DNA from: Puffinus mauretanicus
Taxonomy: Eukaryota > Chordata > Aves > Procellariiformes > Procellariidae
Direction: 5' to 3'
DNA length: 64,000 nucleotides
Assembly (NCBI GenBank): GCA_023333565.1
Contig: JAJKFH010003571.1
Span: 248,001-312,000 of the forward strand
Below, piece by piece: positions 1 to 13,697 of the stretch. Position 1 is the stretch's first letter. The number at the start of each line of letters is the position of its first letter. The notes below the pieces were generated by a model, which worked only from the letters and a program-made list of their open reading frames with translations, searched no databases and had not been told where the DNA came from. Position numbers and translations under genes: made by a program.

Positions 1-2554
1 GAGGTTTTCTGTCATATCAAGGGACACGCAAGTAGAAGTTGTTTCCTATTGCTTTGCTGGCCTGTCACCTGCCTCTCCTTACTACTGTTGATATATTGAA
101 ACAGTGGGTGATATTCTGATGTCTGCTTCCTAAGTTCCCGCATGGTGACAACAGCAATGGTACCCTTGAAGTTCAACTCATGTAGCCTACACTGCTAGGT
201 AGCCCACCTCCCATTACCCCTCATCACTCCAGACTTTTCTTGATCGTTTTTGACCAAGAGGGGCTTTTAGATGGAGGTGCTGTTCCACAAGGATAACGAT
301 GGAGTGCATTTCATCACCTCCCTGGACTACCCTGTCTCTTCTTTTCCCCCCCTCCCCTTTTGAAATTTTGAGTGGGGGGGGGTGATGCAGCAGTACCTTT
401 TTTTTTTTTTTTTTTTTTTTTTGCAAAGGGGGAGGGAGTCAATTCACCTCTCAGCACTCCTAAAAAAACTACTTACACTATCTCACTTCGAGCATCCTCT
501 CAAGCTCCACTTAAAAGAACTCCACAAATTTTCCATATGTGAGAAAACTCAGCTGTCTCAGTGACAGCACAGATTATTTCATGGTAATAACCATGTTTTT
601 TTACAGTCCTTTATGTATATTAAATATCAGTGCTTCCATGAAATACAGAAATGTACATCTGTTATATATATAGGAATGGGAACTGATATAATAAAGTGCT
701 TGGCCATAGAACCGGGCTAGGAAGAAAGTGCTGAATTAGAGATTAAAAGAGTGATCGCATGACCAGTGCAGCCTCGAAACAGGATAAAATTTTAAGTAAA
801 AGGTGCAAGCCAAAAGGCAGCTTTTAGGTATGAAGCATTTTTCAGATCAAAGTTAGAGGAAAGATCTCTGAGAAATAAGTTTTCAGGTTCTACAACAATA
901 ATTTTTCATTGTACACTTCCACTTGAAAATCGGATGGGATCCTGAGGCAAAACTAGTTGCAAGCTGGTTAAACAGCTGTTTCATTCCCAAACCCAGTGCA
1001 GGGGACACACTAAATCAGCTGATTTGACCAACTGTTTCGAACACTTCTTGAGTATTTTTCATGGCCAAAAAGCTAAAAGATTTCTGCTATGAAGTTCTGC
1101 TTGGCCACCAACCACAATAATCCTGCCATCAGTATTTCCTTCCTGCTACTCCTACTCATCTTAAGAGAGTAGAGAAACTCTATTAGAATCCTGAACAGAA
1201 ATAAACAAATGAAAATAAACAATGTAGTATCAAAACAGATACACAGTGAAGGCTATCCATCCTCTCCCTGCATCATTCCCCTGGAATAAATGAGAAATAA
1301 TCTTGAAATGCTCAAGATAATCAACAGCAAGAATTTCAAGTAGTTGCTAGCGGTGATCATACGCGAAGACACTATCTCCTTCTCATTAGACAACAGTTAT
1401 GCCCTGGCTACCTCAGTCCAGAGTCAGGTCTGGCAATTGACATCTCAGGATGAGTGTCAGTCTTTCCTAATAAGCATGAAACACTCGGTATGTTTATGTG
1501 ATAGAAAGGATCAAAACACCTAATCAAGACAGTGGTTCTGCTGAACAGGCTTACGAGACAGCTGATGGGACTAGTGATAAAATGTGTTGGTCTATTAGTA
1601 GCATGGCAGACAGATCAAAGCATAAATTTGGTGCTGACAAAGCTTTTCATTTTCCCAGGATTTCAATGAATAGCAATTTTTTTTCAACAAATTCTGGAAT
1701 AGATACAGGTTAGATGGGTTCTAATAAATTTATACTAATATCGTGGGAACGCTAAAACAATATCCAGAGAGAGAACAAATGACACTTCATTGAACATGGT
1801 GAATAAACACCTCTAGAAAATGAGCACAATCCAGAATAGAGAAGATAAAGACACAAAAAAACTCACAAAACATCTCTCCTTTATCATCTTTTCATTTCAG
1901 ATTAAGTTAGTGAAGACATCTCAAGATCTTTTAATAAGGAAATATTTAAGAAATCTCATCTCTTTTTTGTACTTGGTAGTAAAGATACATAAGAAAGCAT
2001 GGGTAAAACTTAATGTTTGAAATATCCTTATAAGTAGGTTTCACTGGGCAAAAAGAAATTGCAAACCTGGTAATATATGTTACGGACATGAAAGCACGTT
2101 CCTTCAATAAGAGGCTTTCAGCCAGATGGAGATTACGACAGAGTTTATCATTTATATTATTACAGTGCCTAGAAACCATATGCATTGGCCCAGAACGTTT
2201 CTCTGTGGAGCATCCTATTCAGAATGCAAAAGCCTGGTACTAAAAACAAGCCTGCGGCACAATGAATTTCAGGATGAGCACAAGTAAATAAATAAATACC
2301 CAAGAAGAATATCTTATTCTCTGCTGAACCAGAGTTCCATCAAAAACTCTCTTATCCACAGAGCTAACTCCTCTAACTGAAGATCTTTTTTGATACTGGC
2401 AGTCATAAAAAGAAGAGGTAGGCAGAAGATGATAGGTTTATGAATTTATCTTTAAAAACTGTAAAATGTAAAAATTTGCTGAGACTTTCTCCTTGATACT
2501 ACATTCAACTGCACCTCACCTGAGGCCTGAAATTCTTAAAATATATCTGCTTAC
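1..2554 (-). other. Intron sequence downstream of the last NBAS exon in the window
   Basis: Intronic sequence that continues beyond the left edge. It begins with the donor GTAAGC read on the minus strand. It contains a poly-T run at about 399-422 and otherwise AT-rich unique-looking sequence. I see no further NBAS exon, so the next exon should lie to the left of the window. Confidence 0.8.
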
Positions 2555-2889
2555 CTTTGTGACAGCTTTTGAAGAAAAGGTGATTTCATCAATAAAAGTG
2601 ACAATATCATCTGGATCAAGTCTATCCAAGTACTTTGAACACGTATCATATGCATGTAGCCACTCATCCATGGTTTCTGGTATTTTTTTAATGAGATGGT
2701 GATCACCATTCCAAAAAAGTTTTTGTAACCAGACAGCATAAATTGAGCTTGGTGACAGCATGCTGCCATCTTTTTTAGGAATTTTGGGAGCCAGTTTGGA
2801 AATAGACAAGATATTTTGACTTGTAAGGATGGGCTCCAGTGTTTCCAGAGGGTTTTCATTTTCATCTGTTAGCTTTTTGTAATTAAGAC
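2555..2889 (-). CDS. NBAS: NBAS internal exon, 335 bp (13th and last in the window)
   Basis: This exon adds 111 codons after two bases that complete a glycine codon shared with the preceding exon. The acceptor is a CAATAG and the donor is GTAAGC. The translation starts LNYKKLTDENENPLETLEP, passes through ILSISKLAPKIPKKDG and IYAVWLQKLFWNGDHHL, and ends SSKAVTK at a codon boundary. It closely matches the NBAS region just before the segment where the human short-stature variant Arg1914 maps (position from memory). The open frame runs on upstream past the acceptor, so the splice site and phase, not the ORF, set the boundary. It is the longest exon here and likely encodes several solenoid helices. 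Confidence 0.95.
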
Positions 2890-4706
2890 CTATTGACAGA
2901 AGGAGAAAGAGGCAAACTAAATAAAAGTTATTCATAGTAAATCTACTCAAACTCTACATTTATGTGTAAAACAATCAGTACTAAACCAGTATCTGCAGAA
3001 CTAGAAAGACTCTACTCCATCTCCTTTTACAATCATACATACTGACAAAACTGGGGAGAAAGACACATTTGTATACAGGTAACACTGGGATTTCATGATG
3101 TCCTGATGCGTGTAAAAACTCTCAATCCCTGGAATATATTTTAACATTACGTATCGATAAAAACTAAAAAAGCAGATTCTCAAAGAAGCAAGAATATATA
3201 TCTAGTATATTGAATTGTGCTACTATTGTTTTAATATAAATCCTAGAAAACCTCATGCACTCACCTTTTCAGTTAAGTCTTCATTAATTAAAAAGGATGT
3301 ATTCTGATCATGTAACAATTGGCCCTTACTATCTATCTCAGCAAAAATGCAAGGCACTTACCACAGGTAAACTAAGTAAGGTCAACTAGAGACAGGACAT
3401 GTAAATCCATTTACATGAATATCTACACAACACAAGAGTCCTGTTACTACTTTGGTTCCTACAGGGAGAAAATTCTTACAAATTATTCTAGCAACAACAA
3501 AGTAATTCTAGCAACATTACTGCTTTATTCTCTATGCCTATAATTCCTGAGACAACCGACTTCTATTGACATGTGTTTCTTCATATACTTAGGACCTGTA
3601 ACTTCTACAAACACTTCGATGTTGTTTCTTGCTTACTGTCTATAAATTATGCTGCACACTGAGAATTTTAATTAAGGGTGCAATACAATAGATTTAATTT
3701 TTTATTGTAGAAAGTCGCTAATTTATGTCTGATGTATGGTCCTAGGACTTTTTTTTTGAGCAACATTTAAAAATAACTTTGAAGGCGAACAATAACTTCT
3801 TGACAGATTTTTCTTCAACAAGCACCATAGAACTTGAGTGTTTAAACACAATGAGAACTGAAGGTAATCCCTCCCCCCTCCCAAAAAAAAACTATTGCCT
3901 TTTTTTCTTCCCGAAATACATGAATACATATGCACAATCTCTCCAAATTCTGCAGCAAATTTAGTGTCTCATACACATGAGGTTCCAGTATTGAACAATT
4001 AATTCATCCCCACAGCAGGTAATTCCATACAGTGCATATTTTTCATTCTGAAACTGATTTGGAGTTATTGAAGTGAAATTCAAGACACTGCTAATACTTG
4101 ACTAACAAGCAAATTGAAACTAGTATTCAAAATTCCAGAGTGGTTTCCAGCTGCTCACTTTTATAGGCATTGTCTGGTAATGTAAGAGGACAAATAACAT
4201 TGTAGTTCTGCAAAACCAATAGGTAATACCAAGGATAAAACACAAAATAAAGGTACCCTCTTTAAAGCAAACAAACAAAAAAAATGCTTAAGTTCCTAAT
4301 ATATTATGTAATTCAGACTTTTGAAAGGTAAACTGTCTTAAGTTCTTTGAGAATATTCATGTTAAATCTGCAGTGTTAAAAATTATGCTCTAGGAGGTCT
4401 GTATTTTTCTTTAAAAATTCACTATGAACCACTGCCAATAATTTTAACGTGCATCACCAACAGAAACCTGTTTTTAAATATATTTTGCTTGCTGTGGTAG
4501 AGTAAACTAAATTTCCATTAATACAAAGAGAAGGAACTTACTCCTATGAGACATGATTAACCTACTAAATTACTTGCATTCACCTCATATGCTCATTGAA
4601 AAAAAAATTACCTGGAAGTATAAAGTAGATAGGCATAGTCACGTCAACACTCACATAACAGAATAATAAATACAGCTATGAAGAAAAGAAACAGGAACTC
4701 TCCTAC
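2890..4706 (-). other. NBAS intron, 1817 bp
   Basis: AT-rich intron with GT-AG ends (donor GTAGGA). Short A and T runs occur, for example near 3745 and 3885. No recognisable repeat family or second gene was seen. Confidence 0.8.
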
Positions 4707-4957
4707 CTGGTGCAACTGCTTTGAATTTTTTCAGGAGTCGGATGTGAGTTTCAGGTTTAACAGCATGCTTCACCACTTCTGAGCAACCACAATTTTCAAG
4801 GAGTGTAAAATAATACAGCAACCGCTGGTGATCTCTACCTTCAATACTTGGGTAAACATACTTAACCATGTGTTCATGTAAGGTTTCAGGATTAGATTTC
4901 AAAGTCTCAAAGAGACCAAGAGTTTGTGCTCTTTCTTCTATTTCCAGTGTTGATAAT
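4707..4957 (-). CDS. NBAS: NBAS internal exon, 251 bp (12th)
   Basis: One base completes the glycine codon left by the previous exon, then 83 codons, then one base. The translation starts LSTLEIEERAQTLGLFETL, contains MVKYVYPSIEG and RLLYYFTLLENCGC, and ends LLKKFKAVAPG across the splice. The acceptor chosen, TTTCTAAATGCAG, gives the join FTDSG-LSTLEIE expected for NBAS and keeps phase with both neighbours. The reading frame stays open for more than 60 bases upstream of this acceptor, and a second, in-frame acceptor sits 66 bases further upstream (see findings). YYFTLLENCGC is among the most conserved strings in this part of the protein. Confidence 0.94.
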
Positions 4958-7900
4958 CTGCATTTAGAAAGAATTTTGGCATTACAGGCCTGGACGTGCC
5001 ATGAAAGACTCTTCAGCTGCACACTTGGGAGACAGGACAATAATTTCCTTTATTTAAGCAGTAAAGTTCAACTTTGTAAGACATTTTGAAAAAGTAAATA
5101 CTCTTTCATAAAAATTTAGATAGCTGTTATCCTCCATAAACATAAGCTAAGGAGCTCTTGTATTTCCTGATCTTGTTATCTGTTGACTTGGACATACAGA
5201 TTAAGGGTCATGAATACTGAAGTGGGATTCAAAGCAGCATTTCACATCTCTAATTATAGCTATATGTAAAAGTAGACATATGTCCACAGCTTTTTGTACA
5301 GGAAGCCTTTTTTTAAAAACAAACAAACAAAAGACATCCTTGTGGCTGAGAGATGCTAGAAAATCCTATTTCCCCGTTAGAAGCTCTCCCAATCTATTAC
5401 ATTCTATTTTCTGTAGTAGATGAGCACCTGTGCATGCTTTAGAAATATTATCATTGCAAATTGGCTCTTGCCCACTAGTTAATCTATTTGACATTATTAT
5501 TCATGCTCAGCATATTTCATTTGACAGGTTTATCAAGTTGCCTCTCAAATTGTCATCCATGAAAACTTATAAAAATATCAGCAAGTCTTGGGTTGACCTC
5601 AGCCAGTCTCACTGCTTCAGGAAATTTTTCTTCTTGACCTTTTTGAGAAGAATACATTAGCTCTTTCACAGCATGAATTCAGACACCTCCAGCTCACTAC
5701 ATAAAAGATAGCTGAATGCAATCACTCCTTTTTTCCTCACCTGGGATAAAAATGGGTACATATCAAGGAAATCTCATCTTAAGTTTATACCTTTCTCAAC
5801 TCAAAGTTTTACCTAAAATTTGAGGAAAGTAGTCACCTATGGATGACTACCACCTTGACTCTCCCCGGAGTCCAATCATACGCTATGTCAGGTAGTATGT
5901 TTCACTTGGAAATCTGATGTCTTCTAATCCCATTTGAATTTCTTAAACCTTTTAAATTGATTAAATTAGAATTTCAACATGAATGTCTCCTATGTATAAA
6001 TGCCATACATAAGTTAGTGTTTCTCTTTGATATCCAAGTAAAATATGTCTCAGTTTCATTCCTAAAGACTATTTTCTTGCAACAAATACCACAAACACAA
6101 CCTTCTCTCAGTTTAAAATGAATCTCTGATTTCTGGGGGAGAATAAGTTATTTTGAGTTATTTTTACATCTAGAACCTACCCCAGTTAGGTTGTTAACCT
6201 TGTAAGCATTAAGTCTCTAAATTCTTGTTTTTTGTTAAGTGTTCTACTATATTAATGGAAATAAGTATGATACTACTGGAAATAAAGTGTCATTCACTCT
6301 TTATATAAGACAAACCAGACATTTGGGACTGATGTATTTCAAGATTGTGATTTGAATACATTTTTCTGTCCACACCCAAAGTTCAAACTAAAGGCTAGAT
6401 GGACATTAAATTATATTGACAGGATCTACAGAGGTTTGCATGTGGTTTTGGGGTGCAGGGGTGGGGAAGGTGGAAGGGTTCATTATGCTGTTCAGAAAGA
6501 TTCTGGAATAATAGATTCTGTGACAGGCGAACAAAACATTTCCTGTCACTGAAATAATAAAATGTATTTTATAGATTTTTGGTAATCAAATTTGATCATA
6601 TTCTTCAATAGAAACAATTAAAATTTCCACTGAATTAAAAAAAATTAATTCTAAGCCATTTTCATCAGACTCAAAATCACAGCAGAACAGAAAAACATGT
6701 GATGTTTATTTGTCATCAAGTAATCAAAGAAATAGTTAATACACACTATGTAAGTGCTTCTTTTGAGCTTCTCCCTACATAAAGTGACTTATAGAAATAC
6801 TACATGTTTCGTTAAAGAGATCTTAGAATAAATTTATTTTCAATTCAGAATGAATGCATAACAAGGCATGCATTATTAATGCCATAATCCCAAGACTGAA
6901 ATATACTGTAATGGCCATATGCTGTCAATTAACTTTAAAATGAGATTATGATACAACAAAAATATGGTCAGCAGCATATTATCCTATTATACATCAATTT
7001 TCAGGACTTTTTTGAATTTCATTAGGGAAAAGGTTGTTACTTTGGACTTCAGTGATTTCAGAATTCTATGAATACTAACTCATGGAGGACAAGAACAAAG
7101 AAAATGATAGAAAACGGTTGCAAAATACCTTAGGTAATATTCTAGTCCCAGAGAAGTCAGCTGGCTCTTTCGCATTCACCCCAGTGTTGCCATGTTTATA
7201 CCCTGACTGTCTATTTTCTTTATAAATAAATAATTTAGCAGCATCAAAATTTAGAGGGTATGACTTCTCTGTTTTCTGGAGGAAGCAAAGAAAATCTCAG
7301 AATGTTATTTCATCTTCTCAGATCTTCCACCAGCATCTATCAGGCTTTGGGTTTTTTATGCCTCATGTTTTATAAAACATTTTAATGCTTTTTAATTAAT
7401 AGTTAATGTTGAGAGGTACAAATACTGCTGCAACCTAAAGCTTTCAAAATTTAAAATTTGAAACAAACTAGACTAATTTGATCATGTCTGTCAGAACAGT
7501 AGATAAGAGCTGCTGTATTACACAGGGGGCTCTACATCACTGACATCCAAATGCACTACTCAGGAAAGTAGCTCAGTCTTTCATCAAATGGGTTTATTCA
7601 TCTTTCAGTGGGCAAAAAGTACTTGCCTGACTGACAAGATGTCAAAGTTGTTTTTTTGTTGGGGTTCTTTTTTGAGGGGTTTTTGGTGGTTTTTTGGGGT
7701 TTTTTTTTGTTTTGTTTTGTTTTTTTTGTTTTTAAAGAAAAAAAGGCCTTGGAACCAACTCTGGAATAGAAACGAAAAGCATCCCTCCCCTGCATTCCCC
7801 CCACCAATGCCAGGTCCAGTCCACCTTAATCTTGTAGGCTAGAACAGTTCCAAAGAAATATTGTAAAAAAAGTGGTTCTATAAAAAAACTGAAACTGAGA

Positions 7901-8349
7901 TGAAAAGATGAATGAGACACTCCAATATATTTATTTCCTTTAATATTATGTGGAAGAGAGATCTATAAATAGCAAAACTTTATTTTTAAATAAAGCTTCA
8001 GGACATATTCCAACGGACTGTAAAAATAACTACAAGATAAGTTGCTATCGGAAGAGAGCACTAAGCACTCAAAGCCATGGAAACCTGAACACTGAAACAA
8101 AGTCCCAGGATACTTACAAGAATACTAAGACACATACGGACTTTTATCCTTGCTTGTAACACCTATTTTTCTGGCTGGTTACAAAAGCATCACATGGTAA
8201 AGACAAAAAAAATTCCCAAACTATCACAACACAATAAATATGGAAACACAAACCAAACTCTACCCTCTATATACTTCTATTTTCTCATAGGTTAGCACAT
8301 ATTTCTGTGTAACAGAATCCTATGTGTATTTGTAGGGGAGATAACTTAC
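4958..8349 (-). other. NBAS intron, 3392 bp
   Basis: AT-rich intron. Its one striking feature is the G/T-rich tract at 7648-7736, listed separately. No transposon was recognised. Confidence 0.8.
7648..7736 (+). repeat. G/T-only low-complexity tract
   Basis: About 90 bases made almost wholly of T and G, with T runs of 6-9 bases broken by several G runs of two to four bases. On the NBAS-sense strand it is A/C-only. It may be a simple-sequence expansion. Several spaced G runs make a G-quadruplex on the plus strand possible. No function can be assigned. Confidence 0.75.
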
Positions 8350-8460
8350 CCACTGTCGGTGAATAAAAATTCCAGATGGGTCATATAAACTTCCCAAAGC
8401 GGAACACTGTATCGCTGAGCCAAAGAAACAGCAATCTTGTAGACATTTTCTTCAAGTGTT
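8350..8460 (-). CDS. NBAS: NBAS internal exon, 111 bp (11th)
   Basis: One base completes a glutamate codon, then 36 codons, then two bases of a glycine codon. The translation is TLEENVYKIAVSLAQRYSV followed by PLWEVYMTHLEFLFTDSG. Donor is GTAAGT and acceptor CCTCTATAAG. The length keeps the frame if skipped (111 = 3 x 37), although both junctions split a codon. The exon was found from its splice sites and NBAS similarity; it is too short to stand out as an ORF. Confidence 0.95.
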
Positions 8461-11010
8461 CTTATAGAGGAGAGACATGAAAGAAAACCAGGTTACACTA
8501 AGCCCCTAGAGACATGTCATGAAAATAAATATTTACATTAGAAAAGTAATGATTTCTTTTAAATTTTTTTCATAAACTGAGAAACTAGATTTTATTCACC
8601 AGTTTGAATCACAGTTAAATAAAAATACACAAAGTATGTCTTCTTGCATTTGCTTATACTCAGTGCTGCATTTGGAAAAAAAAAAAAATAGAAAACGAAA
8701 AAAAAAATCCAAACTACAGAGATATTCCAAAGACAGGCACGTGCTCCACATACACTTTGGTTCCCAAGTTTCTGCTTAACCTTTGTGCTAAAGGAAAAAC
8801 CTCAGTTTTCATTTCATTTCAATTACAAAGTGATAAAGGGTGTAATGTGTCACAGTTAGCATTTATTTGATTTAGCTGCAACACCTACAGTCTTTTAGCA
8901 CGACTCATATATAGGCCCTCAAAGCTCTCCCTAGAAATTTAGACAGAAACACTCTTCTTATTTGCAGACTAAAAGAAGGTGTGAAAATGTGCAGCTACAC
9001 TCTGTAAATGTCCAAGAAATATTAAAAGCTGGTCTTCTGTTATTGTATATCCCTTTAACAGAATGGAGAATCTGTTCAGTGATGAAAGCCTGAAGTTAAT
9101 TTTTACTAATCCACTGAAGCTAGTATGGCTCAAATAGACACACATGGGGTTTTTTTTTAAGCTGGTATAGGAGCAATACAAAACTATTAAGGCTGATGCT
9201 GGGGTTTTTGTGTTTTGGTTTTTGTTTTGTTTTAGTTTTTTTCCCCCAGGATAATTCCAAGAAAAATACTATCTGTTTATAATTACATCCTAATACACCT
9301 GTCACAAACAACTTCTTAAAAATGTTTTTAATGTGAATATTGCTGACCATATTGTTTTAGATTCTTCAATTAAAAAGTCATGTGGGACTAAGGAACAAAA
9401 TGAACTATTACAAAATACAGTTGCAACTGTCAGTAAATTAGTTTACAAAATTTTATTAACATCACTCATCTACAGACTCATGTTAACTCCATAAACTTGA
9501 GTGACCTTATCATATGTTTAACACCTTCCTTAGATTCATTACATTGTTTTCTACAATACTGGGGGGTAGGTAGCAGACTTTGTGGAGCAACAATAACTTT
9601 CTGTACAACATTTTTCTGTACTATCATCATTATCCATGTATGACAATAAAAGGAAAGCAGAAAAAACCCTACAGATTAGAGTTCTTTTTTTTGTCATTTA
9701 CAAACGTAGATCTATACCATATCTTGATCTATGCTAAACAAGGCTTACAGCTGGAGTCTATGATTTTCTCTCCACCCTAGGTGAACAGCTGACACATCTA
9801 TACACCTTAATTCTGATTTTTAAATGCTCAATCCAACATATCATTACATTCCAGTGTGATAGTTGCTACAGATATTGTAGAATTAAAATAAGATATAGGA
9901 TGCAGAGTAGAAAAGCAAAATGCCAAGAAAGAACATAACGCTGAAAAATCTTCACAACTAGCTATCAGAATAGCCTTTGCATTATAACTATTGCTCTAAT
10001 AGTTTAAAAAAAAAAAAGGCAAGAACCCCGCAACCCTCTTGTAATGACTCTTAGTTATGACAACCCCTGAAAAATATTTACACTAACATGTATGCAAATT
10101 AAAGGAGGCAGAACAGAAGCATTAAAATTGAAAGAAAGAAATATATTTTAAGATAAATAAAGTACTTATTGAAACACATTTAAGAAGAAAGAAAAAAAAA
10201 ATCCTCCACACTATCCTGTCTCTTCTGTTCCAATGGCCACGGCACTTTCCCTCTGATTTTCCAGCACAGCAAGGCCTCCTGTACCCAACCTCTTGAAACT
10301 AAACTCAATACTTCAATACAAACAGAAGAGCACTTTTTAACCCAGCAAGCAAAGATGTATGTATAAGAGGATGATGATCTAAACTTTTTCAAAAATACTC
10401 AGGAAGAATCATCTAATCTTTAAAGGCAGATGCTCTATTCTATTTTTTGACATTAAGGAGAAGTACCATGACAACACTACATTACAAATTCCAGATTAGT
10501 AGCCACAGTTTGTGGCACAGTGCAGGTTGTCATTCAGTACATAAAAAGCAGATCTTTTTTTAACCAGGAATACACAACAGCTGTTGCCAAATCACAACAC
10601 ATGTAAACTTAAATTCCTTTGCCTTTTCCAGAAATCATTTGATGTACTGTCAACAAGGGGATTACCAGTTAAAGTGAAGGTGAAGACTGATGCAAGAACT
10701 GCACAGTCAGTATGCCACTGGCTAAGGGGAAGATAACAGAGGATATTCAGGAAAAGGTACACTGGCGGTGATGAGATTAACAGCACTATTCTGCAGGCTA
10801 GTCCTCACCTCTGATTTCAATACTTCATTAATTAAAAAAAATTTTAGAAGTACAATACATTACTTTCCTTGTATCATCAATTCAGATACAGAATATCTTG
10901 ACAGAAGGAGATGATGCTCTTTAGAATGATCTAATAATCCTCTACTTAAAAATTAAATACTACAACAAGTTCTGAAATGAAATAAGCAGGTCTGAAATGA
11001 ATGATGGAGC

Positions 11011-11473
11011 TTTTGGAGACAGTCCAGTGAAGGGCCACAAAGATGATGAAGCGACTGGAGCATCGCTCCTATGAGAAAAGACTGAGAGAGCTGGGACTGT
11101 TCAGCCTGGAGAAGAGAAGGCTCAGGAGGATCTCATCAATGTATATAAATACCTGAAGGGAGTGTGCAAAAAGGACAGGGCCAGGCTCTTTTCAGTGGTG
11201 CCCAGTGACAGGACCAGAGGCAACGGGCACAAACTGAAATACAGGAGGTTCCCTCTGAACATCAGGAAACACTTTGTTGCTGTGAGGGTGACCGAGCACT
11301 TGCACTAGTTGTCCAGGAGGCTGTGGAGTCTGCATCCTTGGAGGTATTCAAAAGCCATCCGGACACAGTCCTGGGCAACCGGCTCTAGGTGGCACTGCTT
11401 GAGCAGAGAGGTTGGACAGAGTGATCTCCAGAGGTCCCTCCCAACCTCAACCATTGTGTGATTCTGTGATTCA
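11011..11473 (+). mobile_element. CR1 non-LTR retrotransposon, 5'-truncated 3' end, sense
   Basis: About 460 bp of the CR1 3' region. It runs from a 'gacagtccagtgaagggcc' start, through 'gagctgggactgttcagcct' and the 'ggttccctctgaacatcagg' block, to the characteristic tail of repeated 'attctgtg' units at 11458-11473. It is a heavily 5'-truncated, non-autonomous copy with no intact ORF, inserted antisense to NBAS. The left boundary is approximate. Confidence 0.9.
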
Positions 11474-12002
11474 GTGAAAGATGAGAATGATATGAATGCT
11501 TTAGTTGCACAGTAACTCAGTCAATCATACAAATCAGGAGTGGGTCTTGGAGCTAGTGGGATCCATTCCCCCTAGAACTTTATAAACCTTACTAAAATCC
11601 TGTCTTTCTGTCTTAAGAATGGCATGCAGTGGCAGCATAAGGCAATGGAGGTTTACAGAAATTATACTGTATAAATGAAGAACAGTAACAAGCTGTTCAT
11701 TGTCAAGATAACACTGACAAGACAAGTAGTTGTTACACAATGAAAAGCTGAAAAAATGGCAATTACCTTGTAAAGCACCTTTTAACTTTCTTTTACACAC
11801 CCCTTTTCATGCCCAGCCCTAACTGCCTGCCTCTGTGAGCCTGAGGACTGCCAGAGAAATCCCCACTGAAGGCTCCGGTGCAGGCACAGTTTGGATGTAC
11901 TTCCTGTGTGTTGTTGCACCAAGACTGGTGCAAAACCAAATTCAGAAGCAGTTCTTGTGGATGGTTCTTAGCCACCCTGCCTGTGTGCTAGCACACGTTT
12001 CC

Positions 12003-12050
12003 AAAGTATCAAAAAATATGCCTGTGAAAGTATCAAAAAATATGGCTGCG
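12003..12050. repeat. 24-bp tandem duplication (2 copies)
   Basis: Two adjacent 24-base units that both begin AAAGTATCAAAAAATATG. The final bases differ between copies (cctgtg versus gctgcg). It looks like a recent local duplication with no evident function. Confidence 0.8.
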
Positions 12051-12997
12051 CAGTAGCATTCAGCTGGGATTTTGCTGACTATCTTCAAGCTCACAGAAAT
12101 AAACATTTGGCAGCTCAGAGCAATTTTTTTTTTCTATCTTGTTCTCTAAAACCTCTGTTGTATCATACATGTGCGTGTGTTTGCTCACAATCACTGTCTT
12201 CAACATTTTCTGTTGGCATCAATCAGCTACAAAGCATTAGAACCACCACTGGATTCCATCATAATAAAGGGAATGAGATCCACTTTTCCATTTTTTAAAC
12301 AAAAAGTGTTTAAAAAAAAATCCAACTTGGAGAAGTGAAATGAAGATTTAAGCCAAGAGCCTTTAGTTTCCTCTCATGTTTAAAGCAGGAAAATGAGGTG
12401 GAAGGCTACGGCTGTTTGCTAAGTTCTGCAGCAGTAATGCATCAGGGAGAAAAGGCTGCGTCTATACTGGCAACAGAGCAGAGCAATATAGCAAATGCAT
12501 ACACAATGGTTCAGAAGCTAATATCACTAATAAGAGCTGAAGTACCTTCAAAGTGGTTCTATACAGGACCTTCTGGTTTAGTGTTCTGGAAAGGGACCTA
12601 GTTCACATGCACCAAAATCATTCTGAGAACCCAATAAGCACAAGCTAAGTTATGAAATTCAGATTGCTTGATACTTGCACAATTTTTCTAAAAATCTAAA
12701 ATAAGTATTTCAGATCCATGACATAAGACAAGGAAGAAACTGGTATTAAATCACTAAAATCAACTTCTGATTTCAACATTTTAAGAGAAGCAGTGAAGGG
12801 CTGAAGACCTCAGAGCAGGTGAATGAAAAAAAAAAAAAAGGCCACCCTAAAGCTGGCCTCAAGTAAAAGAATAATTTAGAAACTTTATACACCATAGTTG
12901 GCCTGAAGCTACATAGGACTTCACCTGATTACTCAAGAACTACCATTCAGTCTTGCTCTAGTTTCCCTAATTCCTTTCCAGATACATTCTGGCTCTA

Positions 12998-13060
12998 TCG
13001 ACGGTTGGACACAATGATCTTCGAGGTCTTTTCCAACCTGTATGATTCTATGATTCTATT
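12998..13060 (+). mobile_element. CR1 3'-terminal fragment, sense
   Basis: Only about 63 bp survive: the CR1 terminus 'acggttggacacaatgatc', the 'cttttccaacctg' motif and two-plus copies of the 'atgattct' tail unit. It is an extreme 5' truncation, common for CR1. Confidence 0.85.
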
Positions 13061-13697
13061 CTGCCAAAATAAACTGTTAACTGCTTGAGAACAAACCTTG
13101 ATTAAGTCTGTGAGGCACCCAGATCTTTAAATATTTGACAAATAATGCATAATAAGTGCTAATGACAAGACACCAAATATGGAAGTTAAAATTGACACTA
13201 TTTGTTAAGTAGTTTTAGCAAATTGCTCATTCTAGTAAAAAGCTGTTTTGTAAGTAAGATACCATCTCTTCCAGGTGTTGCTCCTGTAAACAGCACTTAA
13301 TAAACGATTAAAAACATGAGGCACTTAATGATAATTCAAAAATAAGAAAAAACATGCAACACAATTATATTGAATTTGCACATTGTTTTCATTAGAAAAT
13401 GCAGATTAAGAGTCAACTGAGAAGATTAAAGCAAGGAAGCTGCAAGCTGAACAAGTAATTAATTGGATCTTTGCAACTGCCTAATATGGAACTACCACAC
13501 TCACCCACATGCTATGAAGCCTTATTTTTACTAACCCTTTCATATTGTGTTTTGATCTCTACTTACTATAAGGAACTTTATATTTATTTTTACAAAAGAC
13601 AGTATCTAAAGGACTCTTAGATGAGAATGTAAGTAAGCATGCTGCATCCAAAATAAATATCTGTATAACGAAAGGATTGTTGTATTGAAGTTACTGT

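Noticed and set aside
1946..2185. Minus-strand ORF as candidate downstream NBAS exon
   Set aside because: The next NBAS segment should start with a sequence like LSVEARKEM after a codon boundary. Nothing of this kind is present.
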